Below, piece by piece: positions 23,501-33,957 of a stretch of DNA of 64,000 nucleotides (positions are counted from its first letter, which is position 1; each line of letters opens with the position of its first letter). Location of the stretch: the NCBI GenBank assembly GCA_039583875.1, contig CM077163.1:106649213-106713212 (forward strand). The letters run 5' to 3'. Source of the DNA: Platanthera guangdongensis (Eukaryota; Streptophyta; Magnoliopsida; Asparagales; Orchidaceae). The notes below the pieces were generated by a model, which did not search any database, was not told the DNA's origin, and worked only from the letters and a program-made list of their open reading frames with translations. Both the position numbers and the translations under genes were made by a program.

Positions 23501-23883
23501 TGGTTGGAGTAAAGAGGTTCGGCAAGAGTCATAAGTTGTCCCCAAGAATTGTGGGCCCATTCAAGATAGTGGAGCGTATTGGCGTGCCAGCATATAGGTT
23601 AGATTTGCCAGCAACCTTTCTAGGTGTGCATAATGTTTTCCATGTGAGCTAGCTGCGGAAGTGCGTGTGGAATAGTAGGCAAGTGTTTGATGCTGTGCCT
23701 CAGTTGGAGCCAAATCTGACTTTTGTGGAAAGGCCGGTCCGCATTCTAGATTCCCAGGATAGAGTGTTGCGGCGGAAGACCAATCCCATGGTCAAAGTCT
23801 TATGGAGGAACCAGGATGTGGAAAGCGCGACTTGGGAGTTGGAGTCGACAATGAGGGAGGCTCACCCTAATCTCTTTCCATGA
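20525..23883 (+). pseudogene. Gypsy-C pol with six internal stops
   Basis: Protease-RT-RNase H-integrase order, as in Gypsy. The protease FDSGAT, RT ([17 protein letters not shown]), RNase H ([16 protein letters not shown]), integrase HHCC zinc site and core ([21 protein letters not shown]), and a C-terminal chromodomain-like tail ([16 protein letters not shown]) are all recognisable. Compared with the Gypsy-D pol, stops occur at 21346, 21685, 21772, 22999, 23248 and 23650. Most fit C-to-T or G-to-A changes (Gln, Trp or Arg codons). The whole 3.36 kb stays in one frame, with no indel that breaks it. A chance ATG at 20503 lies inside the candidate intron. Confidence 0.92.
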
Positions 23884-23989
23884 TTTTGTGTCTGGTGTGT
23901 TTTGCCTTCTCCTTTATAGCTCTTGTTAGGCTATTTCTGTTTCTTCCTTGTTAAAAGCTTGTGCGTAATGTTTCGGGGCGAAACTTTCT

Positions 23990-24004
23990 GTTAGGGGGAG
24001 TGTC
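23990..24004 (+). other. Polypurine tract, Gypsy-C
   Basis: TTAGGGGGAGTG directly before the 3' LTR. It corresponds to TTAGGGGGAGTGAC of Gypsy-D. Confidence 0.8.
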
Positions 24005-26709
24005 TGTAACGCCCCTGATTTTTTTCAGTATTTATTTAATATTCCTTTGGCGTTATGTTGCCGCGTTTCTGGCTTGTGCCGTTGTTTGAGTACCTCATTA
24101 GGTGTTCTTAGTGGTTGTAGCATGGTTGCAAGGTTCCCTAGCAAGCCGGTGTCAATGTTGGATGACCCGGTGAGGCCTCTTCGGGAATGCTTGAATTTTG
24201 GCTTCAGGAGGTATTAGCCCGAATTTTTTTTGTTTGTCGGATGTTGATTACGACTTCACCATTATATTCATAGCATAGGTATTTGGCTACGGTGCGAATT
24301 TCATCAAATTCCGAGGTTATTCGGTTTTCGCGTCATTTTTACGTTTTATTTAAATTAACTGTCAGGATATTGCTTCAGGTTAATTAATTATTGTGATGAT
24401 TAGAGGCTTATATTTTATATTTAGGCATTTAATGTATATTATTGTAATAGCTAGTGGGTGAGTATTTAAAGTTTCCCTTAGGTTTATCTTCATTATCTCA
24501 CCCAAGGCCGACGGTTAGTATTTCCTGCGGAGGAATAGAGCGGCGGAAGGAAAGGCGGAGCTCCGGCAGTCGATTGCTTGCATTGTAGAGCTCAAAATTC
24601 TTACGTAAGGACGGTTTCGGACTGCTCTCGCCGAGATCTTCAACCCCGAGGTTAGTATTTTAAGTTTCTCGGTGGGTTTCCTGGAGCTAGGGTTTCGGGT
24701 TTTGCCCGTCTTTTTGCTAAATCATCCAGATCTCTTAGGAAGCGGCTCTTGCGGCGAGATCCGACTGGAGTTAGTGGTGTCGGCCAGTTTTCTTCTAGAA
24801 CCGAGGCAAGTGGTGCTCTTGCCCTTGCCAAATGAATTTATTTCACCTCTTTCTTTGCTTGGTAGCCGTATTTTTTTTATTTCCTCTCTAGGAATTATTT
24901 ATGATGTACACATTGTCCAGATCATATCCTGTTTTGATTAATCGGGTTTTGCCTATTTTCGTCTTAAGCTTGAGTAGCAGATTTTGGTAATAGAGGGGGT
25001 GTCGGGTTAAAGATCTGTTTATGTTTTTTTTGAACCCAAGGATGCTGCCATTACGTTTACTGTTGTTTTTTCCCTCTAGCAATTTATATTATAGGTTGTT
25101 AATACTAAGTTTTCTTGATTGGGCTCGGGTTGGTGTATAATTAGGCTTGTTAGTGTAGAGGGAGGTGAACATCACGCGTTCATTCCAAGTCATGAATGAT
25201 AGGGTGATTTTTTTGGGCTGATTTTGGTGGTCTGGAATGTTAGGTCGAATATAGGAATTATTTTATCAGTTCTCTGTTTGGAGTTGAGTAGGTATTAGCC
25301 GTAGATTTTAGAATTTGTTTTGCTACGTCTTTTGGCGTTGAGTGAGTTGGGCTAACTCAACGCCATCTTGCTAGAGTAAGATCTTAGTCTAAGCCTTTTA
25401 GCTGGTGGCTTTGGACCGATTAGGGTTCATTTTTTTGGCCTCTTAGTGGTTATGGGACCACCAGCATGGGAATATTCTATTTTTTTTGTTTGTGTGAATC
25501 ACTTAGTACTGTAGTTGGATATGGATTTTGAGGTTGGGTCGGACTGATACCGCCGCCTTTTCTTTTCTTGTCTTGCTAGACATTTGGACTGTTAGGTTGA
25601 GTGGACCGATGCCACCTCCACAGTACCTTGTAAATATTTAGGCCTGATAGTCTTGGTTGGACATGACGCCACCAGCCTAGGCCCTTGTTGTTTTCTTTCT
25701 GCTCCAGTATTAGATGATTCTTTAGATTCTAGCTCGATGTTTAGATATTTGCTACCCTGCTAATCCTTCTTGCAGATATCCTTGAAGCTTGGCTTCATCC
25801 TTGCACTTGGTGCATCCTTTATTTACCTTGTTTGATGAGTAATTTCCCTTTACCTGTTTCTTACTAACTTTTAGCTGACTACTCCAACATTCTCGTTTTA
25901 TGGTATGGTAAACCCTTATGCATTCATTTTTTTAACTTATTGCTCCTCCTTTTGTTATTATTTCCATTTGCTGAGGTGTTCTTTTCTTGAATGCCTCAGG
26001 TTCAGGGTTGTAGCCGACTGAGCGGCGAGATTTCTTTTTGGGAGCTGGATAGTGTTCTCTTGGTTGCTGGGATTTCTCTTCCTCATTCTTGGGAGGTAGT
26101 TTCATTGTTCTTTTATAGTACATACATACTTACTCACCAGTGGGTTCGTGTCAGTTTGTTGATGCCCACTGGTGGTTTCTCTTTTAGATGCTTTGTACTT
26201 TGCTTATACTGCTAGATGTCCTGTTTTGGAGTTTATTCAACTTGCTTTTGGGAAGATTTATGCTAGTTTGCTAGTTACTTTTAAAACCTAAAAGCACTAT
26301 TATATATATGTCATGATCAGCATGCTTGATAAAACTCAACACTACTTTCCAAATGACGTAAAAGATTATTTTCGTATATATGGTATAAAATAAATGTAGG
26401 GTATGCATAACATAAGTTATCCTCTAGGGACACTTATGCACTCTTTTAGGAAGTCAAATGAAACTAAAGTATTTTCCGCTGCGTATAAGTATAGTTTTTA
26501 ATTCTGGACTAGCTGATCCACTGAGCCGAGGGATACGACCTCTAAAATACAATTGATTTTCACATCATTAAAGCTTCGATTTTTCATAGTCTTAGTAGTT
26601 GGTGGTTGCCTGAGCGTTGGCAGTTATCCCCTGCCCGACGTGGCATCACAATGCGTGTTTTATCCTACTCTGATACTCCTTAATTTCGGAGGAAATGCGG
26701 GTTGTGACA
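24005..26709 (+). repeat. 3' LTR of Gypsy-C
   Basis: TGTAACGCCC...TTGTGACA, about 2705 bp, colinear with the 5' LTR. The dinucleotide end TG..CA and the TSD GTCGC immediately after (26710-26714) fix its borders. A polyadenylation signal could not be assigned. Confidence 0.95.
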
Positions 26710-26714
26710 GTCGC
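26710..26714 (+). repeat. Target-site duplication of Gypsy-C, right copy
   Basis: GTCGC, identical to 15781-15785. Confidence 0.9.
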
Positions 26715-29252
26715 CGCCAAGGAGAAGAAGATGCCGCCAAGAAGAGTGACAAGATCCTTTGCCCGAAATGGTGGAAACACCGAAAACGAGGTGAGCTTCC
26801 TCCCCTCTCCATTGGTGTTAGATCTCTAGTTATTTCTTAGGAGAGATATCGACTCAAGAGAATCTTGATTTGAGAGAAGAAGTCTGCTAGGAAAGGTCAT
26901 GCTAGGACATGTGTCTTAGGTTTTGGTTGTCATCAATCTCTCCTTCCTTCTATGTGATGATGGAGGATGGTTTCATGAAGAGAAGTGGCCTAGTGAGGGT
27001 GAATAAGGGGGGAGGAACTCTGGATGTGATTGGGGAAAATCGGTTTGAAGTGGAAGATGAACCGATGCTGTTCATTTCGCCTTAAGATGCATGCAGAAAT
27101 CTGTATTCTGCACGCAGTGATTTTCTTGGCCATTTTCAAGTGTGATACGTCAAGACCTGGGCTTTAGAATAAACATGTAAGTCATAGCCCTTGGAAATAC
27201 ATTTCCAACGAGTGGTTACACGTCTTTAGGAGAAGTCTGTAGCCACGGGAAAGTCTGAACGAAATTGACGGCTGACAAGCTAAGCGTGCAGAAATTGTGT
27301 TCTATACGGAGCAGATTTAAAGCCGATTTGAAGTCTGTTACGTTCGGATCTTGCTTGTGGGCAGAACATAAAAGTCATAACCCATGGAAAGACCTTTCAA
27401 ACGAGGGGATACACGCTTTCAACGGATTCATATAGCCATGGGAATCTCCGGTTGAAGTTGCTGTCCAGAAGGTGTCCTGCACTTAAAATTCTTGGGTTAC
27501 TGTAGAATCTGGTTTGGACTCGGTAGAGATATTGTAGCAAATTGACATTGATGTTGGGTGAATTATTTTATGTCTACCCGTCATAATTCAACGATTGATG
27601 AAATTTGTTGGATGGATCCCACGTAAACAAATGGTGAAGTGAAACGTACTTGAACAAAACGATTTGGTAGAAATTAGTGAATGAATGGTTTGACGTATTG
27701 GTATAGTAGGAATGATTTGAATATGTGTAATATTGAGGATGTACTGATAACGAAAATACGTCGAATAATGATGAGGTTGACTTGAACTTGTGTACATGGT
27801 CAGTGGTGATTTCTATGATCAAATGGTTGTTAATATTTTGATGATTGACTCATGTGCGCACGAATGGTTTGAATTTGATAAAAGTGTTGTAACCAGTGAT
27901 GCTAAAGTTATGTGACCTTAGATTATATGTAATCATGTTGACCAAATGGGTGATGCATGGTCATGAGGCTTGTTATATAGGGAAGCCTAAGATGGTCCAT
28001 TGTGTGAGGTGGTTCGCCACCTGTGTTTGTGATGAACCATTAAGGTGCCTTGGGCACAGGATTGAGGAATGGTGTAGGTGCGGGTGTTTGACCGCACGGG
28101 TTTGGATAATGTTGAGAAGAGACATAAATGGACAGTTGGGCTTGTTCCTCGGTGTTCATTTCCCTGGGCTCCTTCTGTGTCAAGTGGATGGTTGGGCTTG
28201 GTCCCCGGTGCTCATTCCCGAGGCTCCTTTCGTGCCACGATAATGTGAAATTGAATGCGGCGTGAGTCGACATGTGGTGTCATAATCCGGGATTAAGGAT
28301 AGTGTGGTAGGTCTACGGGCTCGCCAGTGGTCACACAGATGGGATTTGATAGTTATACCTTGGGTGGTTGGGCTTGTTTCTCGATGCTCATTTACCGGGG
28401 CTCCATCTGTGCTAAGTGAACGGTTGGGCTTGGTCCTCATGCTTTTTCTGAGGCTCCATCCGGGTCATAACATAAGCAAGATCGGGGCTTGGTTCTTGGT
28501 GCACATCTACCCGAGACTCCCACTGAGCCGTAGTACGCAAGTGAGCTCCGATGTTGTGTTCTTAGCATTAAGCCGTATGGAGGCCTAAGCGAGGTAGTGT
28601 GGATGTCAGCTTAGTAGTAGAGAAGCTCGCTCTACTATCAACTCCTAGCCACGATGGATGACGCCTGAGAGGTTAGCTACCTGCTCGAAAAGTGGGAACT
28701 ACAAGTCTGTGTCAACATAGCAATTGCATGTCCGTGATCATGGGTGAGTCATTGCATTGCATACATATAATTATATTACATTGTATACACAAGATCCTCA
28801 CCAGTATAAGTTTGTATGGGCACTCCTATACGGTGAGTTACGTTACTGTTAAGCCGATACTTAACTTATAAGTTTGTATGGGCATTCTTATAAGTTAAGT
28901 TACTTTCCTGTTATAGATCTATATACTTGATGGATTGATATAGCTCGTGTAAAATTGCTAGAATAGATTGTTGTTAATGATGTTATACATTTCTTCTATT
29001 GCTGCTCATGACATATGTACTTATTCCACCAGCTTGTACCTACTTATACTACTATATATATTGTACCCTTGTTCCTTTCTACGCCCGATGTCGAGGAGTC
29101 GCTGGGGGAGCGGATGTGAAAGCCACTTAGTCTTTATGACTAATAGTTGCTACATCTTCATTTTTAGGAGGAAACCCCGCAGGTAGAGTAGCCACATATT
29201 ATGCAGCAGGACAGCCATGCCAGGACGACAGGGCCTGAAGGGACGGTGTCGT
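26715..29252 (+). mobile_element. Gypsy-F LTR, segment 2
   Basis: Continuation of the Gypsy-F LTR after Gypsy-C. No coding sequence is seen. A partly repeated stretch at about 28130-28520 has several copies of a GGTTGGGCTTGGTCC..GCTC..GGCTCC unit. At 28800-28910 a pair of units with AAGTTTGTATGGGCA(C/T)TC occurs. The right end of Gypsy-H (63440-64000) has the same kind of sequence, so F and H LTRs are related. The segment ends at Gypsy-D. Confidence 0.65.
29248..29252 (+). repeat. Target-site duplication of Gypsy-D, left copy
   Basis: GTCGT, repeated exactly at 40137-40141. Confidence 0.9.
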
Positions 29253-31962
29253 TGTAACACCCCCGATTTTCCTGTGATTTATTTTAATTTCTTATTTGAC
29301 GTATTATGACGTCAGAGCGTTATGTTAGCGTGTGTTGGTCATGTGACGTTGTTAGAGCGTGCTTTTAGCTCTTTAGGTTCCCTGTGTGGCTTGGTGATGC
29401 CTGGTAGCAAGATTCCCTAGCGAGCCGGAGTCTGTTTGATGACTCGGTGGAGCCTCTTGGGGAATGCTTGTGTTTTGGCTTCGGGAGAAATTTTCCCGAG
29501 TTTTGTTCGTCGGATCTTGTTACCGACTTTGTCGTAGCGCGTTTGCGTTCGTTAGGTTTGACCGGCCAAATTTTGGGATTTGCTTCGGGAGTGGAAGATT
29601 TTACACTAGGAAATTAGATCGGCTAATTTTAGACTTGCTCGTCAAGTTTCGTCGCGTTCCGAGCATTTTTGGAGCCTCGGCGCGCGATTGAAGTTTGTAT
29701 GTTTTCGCGTACGCCGTTAACTTTAGAAATTATTATCTCGAAAACGGTGCGTCGGAATTCGATTTCGACTTCGCCGTTGGATTCGTAGCGTCGTCATTCG
29801 CCTACGGTGCGAATTTCGTTCGATTCGGCGCGCGTTTGGCCCTCCATAGCGATAATAATATATTTGTTATAAATATTATTATTCTAATTATAAAAGAATT
29901 AATAAAAAACAAAAAAAAACGAAATGAGAATCGGTGAGAGTGATTCTCACCGAATCATGGATTCGGTGAGAATACTCTCACCGATCAGCCCTTATTTATA
30001 ATAATATATAACTAATATATTATTATTATTAATATTTTTATTTTTAAGTTTTTATATATAAAATCAAAAAGAGAAAATCCCTCTGCTTCTTCTTCCGACC
30101 AGCAGCACTCCCCTGTGCGTAAAAATTTTGCCGAGTGCGGAACCTCTTCGTTCGCGAATCTTCTGGCAGCCGCCACCGCCGATCCGGTGGACGGAATTTC
30201 GATCCGATCGCGGCGTTGGAAAGCTCTCGGCGAGAGCTTCGAGATCGCGGTAAGCTTTTCCCGTTTCGGTGACCGTTTCGCCATAGTTTTTTCGGCCATA
30301 ACCCCGGTTGTCCGTTTTTTTCGTAGATCTCGTCTCCGCGTGCCCCCTTTTGGACGGATCTACGTGTTGGAGTATTTTGGGAGGACGTTTTCAAGGTCGA
30401 TTTGAGGCAAGTGGATTTCTCCCCTCTTGCGTGCCTCCATGGGTTGTATTTCGCTTTATTTTTTTCTCCTTGTCGTAGAATACCGGAATAATATAAGTGA
30501 GATTAGAAATATTCCTAGGTTAGGGCTTGTGATCGGCCTAAACTAGAAAGTTATCGGAATTTATTTTAAGTTGAATTCGGCGGGTAGGGGGAAATAATTC
30601 GGCGGGTAGGGGGAAATAATTCGGCGGGTAGGGGGAAATAATTCGGCGGGTTTTGGTTGTAGAACTTGGTAGTTTTTAAGTGGTGTTGTCGGCTAGTTTT
30701 GGCGCCGAATCGTGGATCCTTAGCATGTGGTAGCTGGGTTTCTGAAGGAGTATGGTACCGGGGGAGTTCGAGCCGTGGCCACCACCATTCCCTCCTTTGG
30801 ACATTTTGGGTTCCTGTAAGAGGTTGGAACTCTATGTGTGTGGACCCTGTGGCGGCCCCTTTAGTACTCTTGAGACACCTGGACCTGGTTGTTCGGTTGT
30901 GACTGTTCTTAGTCTCCGACACAGGTTTGGGATTTGTGCCAGTGCTAACGATTTACAAGTTTAGGACTGTTAGTTCCTTTCATACTGTTCATATGATGCA
31001 TATTGGTTTCCTTTTTGTCTCTGCAGGCTTGAGCGGAGTTTGGTACGTTTTAGTACTTGATGCATTTATCTCGTTTTACTGATCGTTTTACTTATATTTT
31101 GTCCCTTTTTGGATTTTTTAGCTGAGATTTTCACCATCTCTCTTGCAGGGTTGGTAACCCTTTTTCTTTCTGCTCTTTTCATTCGATTATTATCTGATGT
31201 TTCTTTGCCTCCTGTTTTATTTTTTTCTTGCTGAGGTGTTCTTCTTTTGAATGCCTCAGGTTCAGGTCTGTAGCCGGCTGTGCGGCTAGTTTCAGGAGTT
31301 TCCTTGTGGACTGCGTTGTGGCAGTGTTTTCCTCACGTGTTGAGGTAGTTCTTTAGCTTTGTAGTAGTACAGACATACATGCTCGCTAGCGAGTTCGTGT
31401 CAGGTTGTTGACGCTCGTTGGTGATTTTCCTTTGTGATACTAAGTCTTTGATTAGCTGCTAGTTTACCTGTTTTGTGGTAGTTTCACTTGCTCTCTGGGA
31501 ATGTTTTATGCTAGGTTGCTAGTTACTTTGAAACCTATAAAAAAATTACTATATGTATTGCATGATCAGCATGTTTTATAAAAGCTCAATCATTATTTTC
31601 CAAATGCGTAAAAATATTGTTTTCTTTATAAATATTATAAATTGAAAACTAGAGTCTTGCATAGTGTAAGTTGTCCTCTTAGGACACTTATGCGCTCTTT
31701 TAGGATGTTAAGCATAAATGAAGTATTTTTCCGCTACGTATAAAAATAGTTTTCAAACCGTGGACTATCTGATCCACTGAGCCGAGGGATACGGCCAATT
31801 AATCTAAAAATCAGTTTTTTATTCATTTTAACTTATGATTTGAAGGATTAGAGTGTTGCCTGAGCGTCAGCAGTTATCCCCTGCTTGACGTGGCATCACA
31901 GCTCGTAGTTATCTCGTGCTCTGATTTATTTTATCTTTTATGAGAAAATGCGGGCTGTGACA
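29253..31962 (+). repeat. 5' LTR of Gypsy-D
   Basis: TGTAACACCCCC...GCTGTGACA, about 2710 bp. It holds the long hairpin at 29930-29985 and TATATATAAA at about 30052. At 30250 there is a GCG|GTAAGC donor-like site, and at about 30320 a TTTTTTTCGTAG acceptor-like site. A TTTGAG|GCAAGT (GC-type donor) lies at 30401-30412, which reads GAG|GTAAGT in the 3' LTR. Three copies of a 21-bp AATTCGGCGGGTAGGGGGAAAT-like unit occur at about 30574-30640. No gene is seen. Confidence 0.95.
29930..29985 (+). repeat. Long near-perfect hairpin in the Gypsy-D LTR
   Basis: The left arm is 29930-29956 and the right arm 29960-29985, with a 3-nt loop (ATG) and one bulged base. It contains GATTCTCACCGAATC, which differs in one base from GATTCTCGCCGAATC of the Copia-B LTR. 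The 3' LTR copy is at about 38104-38159 and has one extra mismatch. Confidence 0.92.
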
Positions 31963-31964
31963 GT

Positions 31965-31976
31965 TGGTATCAGAGG
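31965..31976 (+). other. Primer binding site, Gypsy-D
   Basis: TGGTATCAGAGG two bases after the LTR, complementary to initiator tRNA-Met. Confidence 0.9.
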
Positions 31977-32647
31977 GAGGTTGCTTGACAAATTGTCGGG
32001 CAACCTGTCCCTGTAAGTATTAGGTGTTTAGAGTCATATCATACACACACCGATATGTCATCAGCACGTCTTGGCTGAAGCACGAACACTACACTCATAG
32101 CATGACATGAAGTATACGAGGCATATTATGTAGTATGGGATGCATACTATGTGTTTGTATATGGATCCACCATAGGAGGCAACATGTGAGGGTTATGTAG
32201 TATGGGATGCATAACCTCACCACATGAATGCGGCTAGCACGTTTTCTTTTTCGTTGCATGGAAATGTTATGTAGTATGGGATGCATAACATTTTCATGTG
32301 TACGCCGCTCATAACATGCATTAGGGCCTTTTTAGAATGCATAGCACAATCATGCATAGCATAACATTGCATAAGCACAACGTGCCAAGCTAAAGATTTG
32401 CAGGATGACATGTGTACACACATAATTTTTGAGTCAAAAAGAATATAAATTCATGCATTCCCGATCTAGGCACAAGAGTTAGTGTGATGATAGTGAATCA
32501 TCGTAGGATAAGCATATCATCATTATTGAAAATCCCAGAGCAAGTTAGCAGCAGGAGCAAGTACTTAAGTATGTATTGTTTGTACTATGTTGTTTGGTTC
32601 TAGTGGGTGGGCTAGGTGTCTAATTAGTGTTTTGTTGTTCCATTAGA
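31977..32647 (+). other. Gypsy-D leader with three hairpins
   Basis: A non-coding leader colinear with that of Gypsy-C. Hairpins with the loop TAGTATGGGATG lie at 32122-32151, 32191-32216 and 32264-32291. It ends with the acceptor-like GTTCCATTAG just before the gag ATG at 32648. Confidence 0.75.
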
Positions 32648-33877
32648 ATGTCGAGGCGTCCTTCGACAAGGTTGACTCCCCAATCAGAGGGAGAATCTTC
32701 AGGTGCGCAGAGCAGCGCAATGATAGAAGGTCTGCGACAAAGCAATGAAGCCTTGTCAAAGCAAGTAGTGGATTTGCAGTCTCAGGTCCAGTCCTTGTTA
32801 GCAGTTGTGGCAGGGCAAATTCCGAGAGTTCAGGACCCTGTTGTGGGTCAAGCTGTCCCTGTTCCCCCCGCTCCTCTGGTGCCTCCGGTCGTGGTGCCAC
32901 CAGAGATGACCTTTATTTCTCAGTTTCAGCGACTTAGTCCTCCGACGTATGATGGCAAGGCAGATTACATGGTCTTAGACGATTGGATGATATCAATCGA
33001 GGAGATGTTCTCATACTCCGGGATCACTGATGATCAGAAAGTGATGTTAGCCGCATATCAGCTCAAAGGGTTGGCAAAGGGCTGGTGGCTGAGGGAGAAA
33101 GAAGGTTTGAAGGACGGGTGTTCCTGGGAGTCCTTTAAGGAGCTACTTCTGAGCAAGTTTCTGCCATCGGTCGAGAGGGACCGTCTGATGAATGATTTCC
33201 TGCACTTAAAGCAGAGGCAGCTCACGGTTAGCGAGTACAAAATCGAGTTTAGTAAGCTAAGCCGATTTGCCCCAGACTTGGTGAGTTCCGATGAAAATAG
33301 AAGCAAGCGATTTCTGGCTGGGCTAAGGAGTGACGTCCAGCAGTTAGCAAGTGCCTATGCGACATCAAGCTATGCTGGTATGGTGGAAGCTGCCTTAAAG
33401 GTAGAGGCAATTGATAATGCCAAGAATCGAGGTCAACAACTGAGAAAAGATAAAAGAAAGTCTGATGAGGGTAAGAGTACTCAGGTCCCTGACGCAGCTC
33501 CGAGCAAGAGAAACAAAGAGGTATGCAGTTTCTGTGGCCGACCGGGCCATCCATTTGAAAGGTGCTCTCAAAGATTAGGAGCTCAGAAGAAAGAGCAGAT
33601 TCATGCGATCCAAGGTATCCCAAAGAAAGACTTGTTTTGTTCTGTATGCAAGAAGCCGGGGCACGATGCTGCCCATTGCTGGAAGAAGACGAGAAGTTGT
33701 TTCTTGTGCGGCCAAGAGGGTCATCTCAAGTATCAGTGCCCGCAAGCTCAGCTTACTCTGCAGCCAGTTCCTCTTCAGGCTTTGCCGCCGCCGCAGCGAG
33801 TGGACAAGGGAAAAGGAAAGTTGAACGTGGTCTCTATGGAGGAAGCTCAAGCATCCACGCAAGTGATATCAGGTTAG
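32648..33877 (+). CDS. Gypsy-D Gag polyprotein
   Basis: An intact Gag of 409 residues. The start MSRRPSTRLTP is the ATG directly after an acceptor-like CATTAG; one codon block upstream the frame lacks a better start. The N-terminal basic and Gln-rich helix is followed by a Pro/Val spacer (about 75-95) and the capsid domain (about 100-260, with PPTYDGKADY and the DRLMNDFLHLKQRQLTV helix). A Lys-rich linker then leads to three CCHC zinc knuckles (CSFCGRPGHPFERC, CSVCKKPGHDAAHC, CFLCGQEGHLKYQC). It should form the particle and bind the element RNA. The TAG stop at 33875 lies two bases inside a candidate intron, so an unspliced RNA gives Gag alone and a spliced one would give Gag-Pol. Confidence 0.95.
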   Translation: MSRRPSTRLTPQSEGESSGAQSSAMIEGLRQSNEALSKQVVDLQSQVQSLLAVVAGQIPRVQDPVVGQAVPVPPAPLVPPVVVPPEMTFISQFQRLSPPTYDGKADYMVLDDWMISIEEMFSYSGITDDQKVMLAAYQLKGLAKGWWLREKEGLKDGCSWESFKELLLSKFLPSVERDRLMNDFLHLKQRQLTVSEYKIEFSKLSRFAPDLVSSDENRSKRFLAGLRSDVQQLASAYATSSYAGMVEAALKVEAIDNAKNRGQQLRKDKRKSDEGKSTQVPDAAPSKRNKEVCSFCGRPGHPFERCSQRLGAQKKEQIHAIQGIPKKDLFCSVCKKPGHDAAHCWKKTRSCFLCGQEGHLKYQCPQAQLTLQPVPLQALPPPQRVDKGKGKLNVVSMEEAQASTQVISG

Positions 33878-33957
33878 ATTCTCCCCTAGTTTTAATGTTT
33901 AGCTCATAGTTATAGTTTTGAGCGTTCGCTTCCTTAGTCGCGTGTGCAATTTTATAG
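33873..33957 (+). other. Candidate gag-pol intron, Gypsy-D
   Basis: ATATCAG|GTTAGA ... TTTTATAG|GA, 85 bp, with donor and acceptor consensus and a T-rich interior. Removal joins gag (phase 1) to pol without a stop, giving the VISG-type peptide that in other Tekay-type polyproteins leads straight into the protease. The pol frame has no ATG before the protease motif, so some fusion mechanism is required. Confidence 0.55.

Larger units (their letters stand above)
15786..26709 (+). mobile_element. Gypsy-C, complete Tekay/Del-type chromovirus
   Basis: A full-length element of about 10.9 kb with two LTRs, primer binding site, gag, pol and polypurine tract, bounded by a perfect GTCGC TSD. It is the same family as Gypsy-D. 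Its coding frames carry many nonsense codons but no frameshift that I can find, so it is an old, non-autonomous copy. Confidence 0.95.

Noticed and set aside
29464..30405. Open frames of 70-118 codons in the Gypsy-D LTRs
   Set aside because: Present in both LTRs by duplication. They overlap the promoter and AT-rich region and have no domain or conservation evidence.
33873..33957. Programmed +1 ribosomal frameshift between gag and pol
   Set aside because: All intact elements are +1, so it remains possible. But the stop codon sits inside a precise GT-AG interval in each, and Gypsy-G keeps only the spliced join in frame. Splicing explains more, though it is not proven.
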